From Phaseolus vulgaris (Eukaryota; Streptophyta; Magnoliopsida; Fabales; Fabaceae): DNA of 64,000 bases. The stretch covers positions 18,190,087-18,254,086 of the forward strand of contig NC_023753.2 in assembly GCF_000499845.2 (NCBI RefSeq), given 5' to 3'. The notes under the pieces were generated by a model. That model did not search any database and had not been told where the DNA came from. It was given only the letters and a program-made list of their open reading frames with translations. Within the stretch, counting starts at the first letter, position 1. Every line of letters starts with the position of its first letter. The position numbers and the translations under genes are program-made. Shown here in pieces: positions 22,027 through 31,881 of this stretch.

Positions 22027-22976
22027 ATGTCTAGTTCATCACCAACTGCTGCTGTAAATCCTAGTTCATCACCGACTGCTGCTGTAAGTCCTAATTTTGG
22101 AATTATTGACGGACGAACCCTTAGAGAACTTGTTGCTCCATATGTTTCCTTCCAAACTATGTGTATCCAATACCCAAATGGGCAATGTGAGCTTAAATCT
22201 GGTTTGATACACTTGCTGCCTAAATTTCATGGCCTTGCAAGTGAAGATCCACACAAACATCTTAAGGAGTTCCACACAGTGTGCACCACCATGAGGCCAG
22301 CTGGGGTCACAGAGGAGCACATCAAGCTTAAAGCATTCCCTTTTTCACTCCAAGATGCAGCTAAAGATTGGCTATATATTATTTGCCGGCAGAATTAGTG
22401 ACTAATTGGGAAGGGTTGAAAAGAGTGTTCCTTGAAAAATTCTTTCCAGCATCTAGAGTCACATCAATAAGAAAGGAAATATGCGGGATCAGACAACAAG
22501 ACAGAGAAAGTCTCTATGAATACTGGGAAAGATTTAAAAGGCTATGTACAAGTTGTCCATACCACCAGATTAACGAACAACTTCTAATACAATATTTTTA
22601 CAAGGGTCTGATGGTTATTGATAAACAAATGATAGATGCGGCCAGTGGAGGAGCGCTAGTTGACAAGATGCCAGTTGCTGCAAAACACTTGATTGAGATC
22701 ATGGCTTCTAACAATCAACAAGTCCACACACGTAGCAACTCTGCAACACCTGTTCGTGGAGTTCATGAGATGACAACCAATTATGCAGCTGATCATGCTC
22801 AGATGAAGGCAAAATTAGACGATCTCACATCCATGATGAAGCAGCTAACTATGCCTCAGATGGTTGCAAGGGTATGTGGAATTTGCACCGCTAACCATGC
22901 CACTGATGCTTGCCCTACTCTTCAAGAAGTTGAAGGAGGAAACAATGATGAATGTCCTCAAGCCTATGCTGCAAAC
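22027..22976 (+). pseudogene. gag: Athila gag, second copy, truncated by CACTA sequence
   Basis: Starts MSSSSPTAAV with a duplicated SSSPTAAV motif. The gag domain is FGIIDGRTLRELVAPYVSF..., DPHKHLKEFHTVC, DAAKDWLY, then in a second frame FLEKFFPASRVTSIRKEICG, YEYWERFKRLC and the zinc knuckle CGICTANHATDAC. The frame switch is a TA insertion in TATATATTATT (about 22373-22383), the same defect as in the first copy. Similarity stops at 22976 (AYAAN), after which transposase-associated CACTA coding follows without an LTR. Confidence 0.88.
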
Positions 22977-25265
22977 TATGTTGAGGCTTGGATGGTAAGT
23001 GAAGTAACTTAACTTTTTTTATATATATAACATTAATAAGTTTATCTTATATACTTCACTTTGTTTATTTCAATTATGACAGGATCGGAAGAAAGCTCAA
23101 GAGATAGCTTTGAAGAATGTTACCCCGCACGTACTCTCTCGTTTGGGGTATCGAAAACTTGAGCAATCACTGATGGTGGAAAAGGAGCAATCTAAACAGG
23201 GGACGTCGAATGAGAATGTGGAAACAGGGGTCACTTCTCCTCCATCACCACCTTTTCGCCATGTAAAATGGAAGAGGGCCCAAATTAAAAAGTCGGGTGC
23301 ACCAAGTTCTGAGCAATCTGGGGTTATCATCGAAAAAATTGTAAGTTATTTTTAGTTATTTTCATTTATTTTAAAGCATTAATTATATTAAAAATTGATA
23401 TGATTTTTGTGTCTTGCTGGATTCCTTGGAATTCGACGGTAATTTTGTTGCTGAAGGTCGTCACGATATCCTGGTTGAAGCAATTGGAGACCTGAGTACT
23501 GTGGTCGTGTCCGTGCAACTCGACAAGGGGTTGGAGTAAAACTATATTTTGGAGTTTCACAACAACAGCCATCCTCCTCCTCCAAAGAGAGCGAAACTGA
23601 AATGAAGACTAAGATACGTGAAGAATTAATGGAGATGAGAAAGGAGACTGATCTGATGCGGCTAAAGATGAGAAAGGAGAATGATCGAATGCGACAAGAG
23701 TTTCTATCGCAACAACTTTGTGCTGAGCCGATTCAACCCCTTGTTAGTCCCACTCCCAAGAGCACAAAGGGGAGTTGTGCTGCTCCTATAACATCAGGGG
23801 ATGATATCATTGGGCAGACGAGGGAATGTGAGCTACTGGTAGCAGGCGACAAGCTTCCTCGGGTGGTAGTCCTTGGAAAAGTCTATGAAAAGGCCACCAC
23901 CTTACATAATGTTCCTCTCTCCCCTGATGTGGCGAAGGTAAGAGTTGAAAAAGTATGAGTACCTAATGCTCGTGTTCCACTACCTTCAGATTAGGTAACC
24001 ACTGTGGCCGATGCATTTCAGACATTCGTTGCCTGACCCTGACACCTCATTCGATTTATGCCACAACCTCATGTTATAATTTCATTTCATTATATTAATT
24101 TTTATTTATATTTATATATTACATATAATTTAATACAAATGTTCTTTATCTTGTAAAAACCTATTCGGAAACCAAGTCCGGAGAAGAAGTGTGAGGTTCC
24201 AGTTGACGATCATATAGCTTCCTTAGGTCTAATTGCTAGTCAGATTGGTAATCAACCTTTTGAAGTTTCGTGGGATGATAAGTTTTTTCAAATAAATACT
24301 GAACTGCCACTAATGATGTACAACACAAATTTATTAGAATTTGTAGCTGGGAATTAAGAGCTCAATATAAATATAATTCAATTTTTTATGATGTAAGTAT
24401 CTTTACCTATTTTTCAATTTACTTTATGTTAAAATATTATTGATTATGCTTTAACTAATAACTTATAGGTTTTTGCATGGAGTCTGTCTCACTGAGGAGA
24501 AGGAAAATGTATATGGATTCTTAGATCCTGGATATACTAATCCCGTTGGACCAAGGTCATATGAGACCCAAGCATACATCACTAACACCCTGGAAAAAGA
24601 GGGAAAACAAATTTATTTATGCCCTTATATTAATGAGTAAGTTTAATTATATGTCATGGATGACATAGGCATCATTGACAGTTACTTGTCTTATCAATGG
24701 TTGATAAGACTGCTGTGTGGTTCTGTTCCCTACACAAGAAGATACCCACAAATTTTAAGAATATCATTGATACGTAAGTACACTATAAACTTTACTTTGT
24801 ATGTTACTAATTAACCATCTACTAACGAGGTTTTTTGTATTAACCAATTCATAGCGTGGATATAACATCCTAAAAGGTCGATCCAGTTCAAATAATTTGA
24901 ACTAGATAAGAATAAAGGTTTGTAATTTTCTTCTTTCTCTTATCATTGTTTATCAATATACTAACTTTTACTTTTTATTGAATTATAGTGAAATAAACAA
25001 CTAGGAAGCTATGAGTGTAGCTATTACATTATGCAATGGATGATTACCATTGTAAGACTAGGTGTTAAAATTGGTTGGAAAGAGGTAACATGATATGTTA
25101 AATCATTTTTATAATTCTTGAACATTTATGTATCTTAAAACTAATTTATGTCAACTATATTTTGGAATGCAGTTATTCACGAAAGAAATACCAACGAATT
25201 CGGAAGCCATGTCATTTGTGAGACATTCTTGGTCCACATATTTCATAAATTTTTATAACTCTAGG
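22977..25265 (+). pseudogene. CACTA accessory protein with C-terminal Ulp1-like (C48) protease, decayed
   Basis: Several exons can be followed. 22977-22993 ends ATG|GTAAGT; 23083-23340 (acceptor ATGACAG, donor GTAAGT) encodes KNVTPHVLSRLGYRKLEQ and HVKWKRAQIKKSG. 23412-24000 encodes GRHDILVEAIG, a Lys/Glu coiled coil and a domain like plant DUF8039 (LPRVVVLGKVYE, HNVPLSPDVAKVRVE). 24170-24640 and 24700-24772 hold the Ulp1-like part (VYGFLDPG, AVWFCSLHKK), and about 25010-25045 reads ECSYYIMQWM around the probable catalytic Cys. The last exon (25172-25265) encodes VRHSWSTYF. Several stops and a lost acceptor near 23411 mark it as dead. Such proteins accompany plant CACTA elements; their role is not settled. 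Confidence 0.7.
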
Positions 25266-25424
25266 ATAGTTGATCAATAGTGTAGGGATTATATGTAATT
25301 TGATTACTTGTTTGTAATGTACATTTTGATTCTCTGAATTTATCTCTATATTTATGAATTTGTCTGGCTGGTACATTTTTATCAATATACAGGTTAATTT
25401 ATATGGGTTTGGGACAAAACAGAT

Positions 25425-25782
25425 TGCACTAAAAAATAAACCACTATTTACAAGTGTGGTTATTTACCAAAGCCGCATTTGTAAATCAAGCGCATGATTT
25501 ACAAATGCGGCTATTACCAAATACACATTCGTAAATGTGATTTACAAATGCGGCTTTGGTAATAGCCGCATTTGTAAACCCTAAACCCTGTCACCTCATT
25601 CAAAAGCATATACAAATGCGGCTACCTGAAATAGCCTCACTTATAAATAGTATTTACAAATGCGACTATATAGCCGCATTTGTATCTCTTTGATTTACGA
25701 ATGTGTGCTGATCAAATGCGGCTCTATAGCCGCATTCGTAAATGTAAAATAACCACCCTTGTTTAGCATTTTTGCGCTAGTG
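25425..25782. repeat. CACTA subterminal repeats (copy 2)
   Basis: Same AAATGCGGCT / AGCCGCATTT units as 1200-1568, in both orientations, ending at the terminus. GTA follows as the possible 3-bp target duplication. Confidence 0.8.
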
Positions 25783-25916
25783 GTAGTTACGTGTTAATTG
25801 ATTATACTTATTATAAACAAATATTGTAATAGCCAATTTATGTGAAACAAAAAATTATCTAAATCTAGATGATTTATGGAAATCCATATATGATTGAATT
25901 AGGCAAAGTTTGTAAA

Positions 25917-26016
25917 ACGAACTCTTAAATGTTCATTTCTAACACGAACTCTTAGATGTTCGTTTCTAACACGAACTCTTAGATGTTCGTTTCTAACATG
26001 AACTCTTAGATGTTCG
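25917..26016. repeat. 27-bp tandem repeat of hairpin-forming units
   Basis: Three full units (25917-25943, 25944-25970, 25971-25997) and a partial fourth. Each has CGAAC-8 nt-GTTCG, an inverted repeat able to form a short hairpin. The next element inserted inside the last unit at 26016. The rest of 25783-25916 is unremarkable AT-rich DNA. Confidence 0.85.
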
Positions 26017-27143
26017 TGTTAGAATGGATGGCTTTAAACTAGACGGGGGGTGAATTGTTTAAAGAGGGTTTTCGCAAACTTTTAAGCCAAGAATGAAATT
26101 TCTTCAAGAAACAAATGATAAGAAATTCAGTTTGCCATAACACAAAGCAAAAACAACAGCACCAGAAAAACAATCAGTTGTTTCGCAGAAACAATCGGTT
26201 GTTTATACCAGTTTGCAAATATTAAAACTGAATTTAAAGAGATTAAGGAGAGAGAGAATGCACACAGATGTTTATACTGGTTCACTCTAAACCCAGAGCT
26301 ACATCCAGTCTTCTCAGAAACCACTGAGGAAATCCACTAAGAAATCAAACCTAGATCACTTACAACACAACCAAGAAAGTGACCTTGATCCCTTCAAGAC
26401 ACACACTTCTCTTGGCCAACACACCAACACTAAGAATGTTGATTTTGATTCCCTCAAGAACACACAACACTTCTCAGCAAACACACAAAGATTCATGTTC
26501 AACAGATACAAGGATTACACTTGTTACAGAAGCAATTCTGAAATCAATACAAGTAGAAATCCTATCTCACACTCTTTGATCTGTCTCAATCTCTAAGCAA
26601 TCTCAACTTTTCAAAATCAGAATTTCATATAACCCAAATCTGTTTTTCTGTTTTATATCAAAGTTATTGTTTGTTATCAAATCTTAACAAACTATTCATT
26701 GCATTTAAGGATTGGTCAAAGCATTAAAAACTGGAGCGTAAACAGTTAGAAAATCATTTAATGCTCAGTCAAAGCACAAACCATTTTTCTGTTATGGTAC
26801 CAAAACAAACAATCGGTTGTTTCCACGATTCAATCGGTTGTTTTGGTTTTGACAGCTCAACCATTTGAAAAATAGTTTTCAATCTTTTCTAAAAACACCT
26901 AAGTATAAAACAATCGGTTGTTTCGACAAAACAATTGGTTGTTTTTCACTTAGTTTGAAAAACACTTTTCTTTTAAAAAGATTGAGAATACCTATGCTTT
27001 GGATTTAATCAAGAGTGGATTACAAAACTCAATCTACCCCAGATCCTATCTAAGACAACTCAGCAACAGCAAGCACAGCCTAGCCTTCAACATCCTTCAA
27101 AGGGTTTGGATTCTTCAAAGCTTGAACACCATTTGGTTCAACA
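26017..27143 (-). repeat. Family A 3' LTR
   Basis: 1127 bp, plus-strand ends TGTTAGAATGG and GGTTCAACA. It has six copies of the AACAATCGGTTGTTT-type motif. The solo LTR at 48716-49841 is the same family and length. Confidence 0.88.
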
Positions 27144-27144
27144 A

Positions 27145-27157
27145 TCTCCCCCTATTT
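27145..27157 (-). other. Polypurine tract of the family A element
   Basis: Minus strand reads AAATAGGGGGAGA directly before the LTR. A second copy (AAATAGGGGGAGA, 27407-27419) lies about 260 bp upstream; extra tracts of this kind are known in Sireviruses. Confidence 0.8.
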
Positions 27158-27566
27158 GATGAAGACAAATCCCTGATGCGTGTGTTGTACCTGATTGAAT
27201 CTGAAGCAGTTCCTGCAAAGCACAGTTTTAAGCAAAACATAGAACTTCTGATATTTGGTTAGCACAAAAACAAATATAAAGGTTCAGAACATAATATCAT
27301 AGCAAAGAACAAACAAAAAACAAATATAGGAGCAAAAACCTATAAGGTTTCACCCATCCAAACTGTTTTGCAGAATATAAAAACTGAAATTAAACACAGC
27401 ATATATCTCCCCCTATTTGTCTTCACAAATAGACAAAGAGAAGAGATAAACAAGATAAGTGGTCTCAATACATCAGATTTAAAACAGCAAAAGTAGAAAA
27501 AAATAGAAAACTGATACAACCACCAAAACAATCGATTGTTTCGATACATCAACCGGATGTTTTTCT

Positions 27567-28778
27567 TCATTCATCATCATCAGCATATTGAAGATAAAAG
27601 ATTTGGTTATGTACTACCTCGATCTGTTCATCTAGAGTCATGAAACGTGCATTCATGTTGTCAAACCTGTTATCAATCCTCTGGAAATTGCTGACACAAA
27701 GATCATGGAGATTCCTTTGATTCTCCGCAAAGCTATCAAGCCTATTTACCATGAATCTCTCAAAAGGAGACATGGTTTGCATCCTTTCTTCTTGATTTCC
27801 AGCACCAGCACTAGGTCCAGCATCTTGATGTGCTTTAGGTAGATCTTCATGTTTAAAATCCATATCTGCAGCATGTTCATCTTCTTCATGATCAGCAGTA
27901 GCACTAGATGAGGCTCCAAGGTCACCATCTTTGCTAATCCATTTGCCACCTATTTTGGTGAATCCCATTTTACTGAGAGATCCATTGTTCAACTCTTGAG
28001 TTGACTTGACCAACTTAGATGTTTCATCTTCTAGGTTCCTTCAAAATATAGCAGAAATTTAGAAACCAAAACAGCATATGGATAGTGATAGTCACTTAAC
28101 CTCATTGCCTTTTGCATGTGCTCTTTGACGATGTGGATCCAATTAATTCTGATCTTCTTTATAATGCAGAAGATGTACACCAGATCCTCCTCTGTAATAA
28201 CAGAATGATTGCTCCCCCTTGGAGTTAGAATCCAAGTCACAATGAGGGCTAGCAACCTTTCATCAAGCTTTAAGCCACCAACCGAGCAAGTCCTAACTTG
28301 TGCATTTTGGTTCTTCAAGCAACTCTTGTAGTATTGGACTTTGTTGAAATCCTCCACTACTCCAAGGTTCCCCTTGTTAATCCTGAGGCCTGAGTACTTT
28401 AAACCAGCTACAGCAGTCCACACCTCATGTGTAATCTCCATATCTACACCTTTTACATGAGAAACAAGGTTGTTTCCCTCAAACTTGAGATTTGTGTAGG
28501 AAACTCTTACCAAATCTGGGTAGATGTTTCCCTTCATCTCCAAGAACTTTCTAAGGGATTGATCTTTGAGGAGCCTTCTGACATTGTCCAGCTTTTGGCT
28601 TTTCAGCCAATCAAAGCAAACAACTTTAGGGTTGTTTATCACTTTGGTGCTAGTCTCAAATCTATATCTCTCAATTAGATCATTATCACCAGAAAACCAT
28701 CCTTCAAGCCTTCCACCAAACCTTACTGCTATGGTTTTGACTCTCAGATTTTCAGAGAGAGGACTTGACCATGTCCTG
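27567..28778 (-). pseudogene. Extra gene of the pol-less Sirevirus (plant transposon protein domain, PF20167-like)
   Basis: Two open stretches form one gene. The first (to 28031) encodes SENLRVKTIAVRFGG, NNPKVVCFDWLKSQKL, VWTAVAGLKYSGLRI and ALIVTWILTPRGSNHSVITEEDL, resembling the plant family often named putative plant transposon protein. The frame is open upstream to about 28776, where a TTTTCTGTGCAG acceptor suggests splicing from a 5' exon not identified. A 1-base shift near 28022 moves to the second stretch (28013-27567): TQELNNGSLSKMGF, an acidic segment, then a coiled coil (RIDNRFDNMNARFMTLDEQIE). It sits where Sireviruses may carry a gene after pol. Function unknown. Confidence 0.6.
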
Positions 28779-29604
28779 CACAGAAAACATCAGAAAAAGC
28801 AGAAAATCACATGGTCTTCACATGTGATCTTTGACTAGTCATTAAAAGCTCTTAAATTTCCAAGATTATGGAATATATTCCTTTATGACTGTTGTAACTT
28901 CTTTCTGAGCGTGATTAGCTTTCCACACAGGTTCATAGACCAAGGATTCTCTCTTTAATTTGATCTGCAACGGATAGAAATTCTAAATAGAAATTAAATT
29001 GATTTCTTCACAGTGCTGTCAGACTCAAAACAATCGGTTGTTTCAAGAAAACAATCGGTTGTTTCAAGAAAACAATCGGTTGTTTTTCTGCAGCAGTAAA
29101 CTCATTTTGAATTTTTAAGCATGGGCAGAATTAAATCAAAGCAGATGAAATTGAACACTTTAAAGAGGTTATACAAACATGTAAAAGAACTTAAAAACAG
29201 AAAATAATAACAGAGATAAGGAATGTCTTATCCTTTGTGTTGTTCTTTCAATGACCCATGTGCTTTGAGATCAAGAAGCCTTAATTTGATTGTTGAAGGC
29301 TTTTGGACAGATACATAACATTGATTCAGCTTCAATGTTGGTCTTTCCTTTCCAAAAACTTGATCAAATGACTCAGTTCTTCACACTTCTTTAGATTTCC
29401 TGCATAAACATGAGTTCAAGCAACAAGATTTAGCCCTTTCACAAATGTGGATCCAATTGATTTCTTTTACTCATTTGGAACCTCACATCCTTTAGGAATC
29501 CATTTCATGTAGCCCTGGGAACAGAAAACTTTCTTATTTTGCAGAATCTAACCGAATGGCCCTTTTTCATGCAATAAAAGCATGTAACAACCGGTTGTTT
29601 CGAC
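28779..29604. other. Non-coding gap where pol should be
   Basis: Between gag and the extra gene. No pol motif on either strand. It holds three closely spaced AACAATCGGTTGTTT units (29029-29085) at 21-bp spacing and two diverged ones at 29586-29620. Confidence 0.7.
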
Positions 29605-31143
29605 TTAACAATCGATTGTTTTACTGGCTTTCTTAAAAAAAATTGAAAACTTATCTTGTTTGTTTTGTGGATTAAAGCCTAAACCAGCCTTTCCAAAAAC
29701 ACATCTTTGAGATGCCAAGACATTCTGAAAGTTAGATTTTCCTTTTGAAAGCTTGTCCATAGTATCAACAAGATAATGCACATTTTTCTCAAGATTTTCA
29801 CAATTTTCGCAAATGAGAGTGTCACACTTGCAAGAAGAATTTTTGAAATGTGTTTCTATATTTTTGTAATCATTTTTAAATTTTTCAATCTCATCTTCAA
29901 GTGCTTTCACTCTCTTTTCTAGCCAGCTGTTAAGTTCTTTCAATCGGTTGTTTGAAAGTACCAATCAATTAGCTTCATCGTGAGTTTCTTGAAAAGCTTC
30001 AAGCAATTCGTTATAATTTTGTTCATTTAAAGAAGCACATGAACTTACCTCACTTGAGCTACAGGATTCATTATCATCTTCTGCAATCAAACAGATGTTT
30101 GCTTTCTCATCTTCACTTGATGAAGAGCTTGATGATGATACTTCATTTTCATCCCAAGCTATGTAGGCTCTCTTTGTCTTGTTCTTCTTTTCCTTGTTGC
30201 TAGACTTCTTCTCCTTGATTTTGTTTGGACAATCTGCCTTTAGGTGACCTTGCTCACCACAACCAAAACAATTATAGTTATTTGAATTAAAATCATTAGA
30301 TTTCTAGTTTCCATACCTATCTTTGTTGTTGTCCTTGTTGCGGTTCCTTTTCAAGAATTTGCTAAACTTTCTTGACAGCAAGCTAAGGTTTTCCTCATCA
30401 CTATCATCACTGGATTCTTGTTTGCCTTTGTGCTTGGAAGCTTTTAAGGCTATGCTCCTTGCGTACTTGTCTTCGCTTTCTTGAACATTGAGTCGATTCA
30501 TTTCTAACTCATGTTCCCTAAGCTTGCCAAACAAAGAAGCCATACTCAAGGATGTTAGATCTTTAGATTTGGATATAGCAGTTACCTTAGGTTGCCATGC
30601 CCTATGAAGACATTTTAAAATCTTGATGTTTAGCTCTTCCTTTTCAAAGGTCTTGTCAAGGCTCATGAGATGATTGATTATGTGCGTGAATCTTTTCTGC
30701 ACTTCAGCAATTGTTTCACCTTTGAGCATTCTGAACATCTCATACTCTTGGATTAGAGTATACTTCCTAGCTCTCTTTACCTCATTTGTACCTTCATGAG
30801 TTACCTCCAAGGTGTCCCACATTTCTTTTGATGATTTGCATTGAGAGACCCTGAAAAACTCATCTGAATATAAAGCAGAGGTTATTATATTTTTGGCAAT
30901 GCAATCGAATTTGGCCTTCTTGCTTTCTGAATCAGTCCATTGAGACCAAGGCTTTTCAATGATAGATCCATCGTTTTCTAACTTTGGGATAAAAGGACCA
31001 TTTTCAATTGCATCCCAAATTCCTTTGCCAAGTGATTCCATAAAGATTTTCATTCTCACTTTCCAAAATTGGTAGTTCAAACCACAAAACAGAGGTGGTC
31101 TATTGATTGAAGCACCTTCCCCAAAAGGTAGTCTATCAGCCAT
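29605..31143 (-). pseudogene. gag: Sirevirus-like gag with two in-frame stops
   Basis: One frame of about 513 codons. N-terminal copia gag domain (UBN2 type): FCGLNYQFWKVRMKIFMES, YSDEFFRVSQCKSSKEMWDTL, EMFRMLKGETIAEVQKRFTHI. A TAG at 30304-30306 interrupts just before the zinc knuckle C-x2-C-x4-H-x4-C (CFGCGEQGHLKADC, about 30230-30275). A serine-rich acidic stretch, a TGA near 29965 and a coiled-coil tail follow, ending with the conserved VLASQRCVFGKAGLGFNP. Both stops are single changes in an otherwise continuous frame. It would form the particle that packages the element RNA. Confidence 0.85.
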
Positions 31144-31189
31144 TTAAAAAAAAAAAGTTTTAGGATCACACTTGAATAAATTTCAAGAA

Positions 31190-31208
31190 CCAAGCTCTTG
31201 ATGCCAAT
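31190..31208 (-). other. Primer binding site of the family A element
   Basis: Minus strand reads TTGGCATCAAGAGCTTGG after the LTR end ...CGAACA; close to TGGTATCAGAGC, the initiator tRNA-Met complement used by copia elements. Confidence 0.75.
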
Positions 31209-31578
31209 TGTTCGAATGGATGGCTTTAAACTAGACGGGGGGTGAATTGTTTAAAGAGGGTTTTCGCAAACTTTTAAGCCAAGAATAAAATTTCTTCAAG
31301 AAACAAATGATAAGAAATTCAGTTTGCCAAAACACAAAGCAAAAACAACAACACCAGAAAAACAATCGGTTGTTTCGCAGAAACAATCGGTTGTTTATAC
31401 CAGTTTGCAAATATTAAAACTGAATTTAAAGAGATTAAGGAGAGAGAGAATGCACACAGATGTTTATACTGGTTCACTCTAAACCCAGAGCTACATCCAG
31501 TCTTCTCAGAAACCACTGAGGAAATCCACTAAGCAATCAAACCTAGATCACTTACAACACAACCAAGAAAGTGACCTT
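31209..31578 (-). repeat. Family A 5' LTR, truncated
   Basis: TGTTCGAATGG..., matching the first 370 bp of 26017-27143, then broken at GTGACCTTG. The remaining 750 bp or so are not found downstream. Confidence 0.88.
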
Positions 31579-31585
31579 GTGATGG

Positions 31586-31764
31586 AATGAGAAGCCAAAT
31601 CAAATGCAAATTCCCTCCTAAATGACACTAAAATGGCGCCAACTAGAGCATGAGGAAGGTGTGACTTCCTTCCTAGTTTTGGCACCTCCTATATGACATC
31701 TACACCCCCCTAACAAGTCACATGGACAAAGTGACTCTCTCTAATACATTCACACCTATTTATT
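31586..31764. repeat. Left arm of a perfect 179-bp inverted repeat (inverted LTR fragment)
   Basis: Exact reverse complement, by eye, of 31927-32105. The right arm lies inside the LTR at 31882-32758, so this arm is a piece of the same LTR placed in reverse. Confidence 0.9.
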
Positions 31765-31881
31765 ATGATGGAAACCAAGTAGAGGAAGCTCAAGTCCATG
31801 AAGCCCAAGCCCAACAAGGGGCCCAAGCCCAACGAGTCACTAGGAGCATGGCAAGAGCTTTGGGACAAGAGTATCAAAAGA
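31765..31881 (+). pseudogene. C-terminal fragment of a Ty3 polyprotein
   Basis: Encodes GNQVEEAQVHEAQAQQ...QRVTRSMARALGQE, open to a TAG at 31905. A TRSMARAL-type motif with Ala/Gln repeats is usual at the end of Ty3 polyproteins beside the 3' LTR. It lies in the loop of the inverted repeat, so it is a 3' internal end left in front of the LTR. Confidence 0.55.

Larger units (their letters stand above)
22977..25782 (+). mobile_element. CACTA transposon, 3' half (copy 2)
   Basis: Runs from the junction with Athila gag to the terminus GCGCTAGTG at 25782. It holds a spliced gene remnant (22977-25265) and the subterminal repeat array (25425-25782). Last 700 bp match 871-1568. The 5' half, with any TNP2-type transposase, is absent. 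Confidence 0.8.
26017..31578 (-). mobile_element. Sirevirus-like Ty1/copia element lacking pol (family A), truncated
   Basis: 3' LTR 26017-27143, polypurine tract, an extra spliced gene, gag, primer site, and the start of the 5' LTR (31209-31578), all on the minus strand. The 5' LTR is cut after 370 bp by unrelated Ty3 sequence. No protease, integrase, RT or RNase H coding is found between gag and the extra gene, so it depended on other elements. The gag C-terminus (VLASQRCVFGKAGLGFNP) and primer site point to the Sirevirus group. Left flank is GTTCG; the matching right flank is lost. Confidence 0.85.

Noticed and set aside
25917..26016. CRISPR-like array
   Set aside because: Units are contiguous with no unique spacers, and the context is plant retroelement DNA.
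26379..26579. 66-codon plus-strand ORF in the Sirevirus LTR
   Set aside because: LTR DNA on the strand opposite to the element; no domain.
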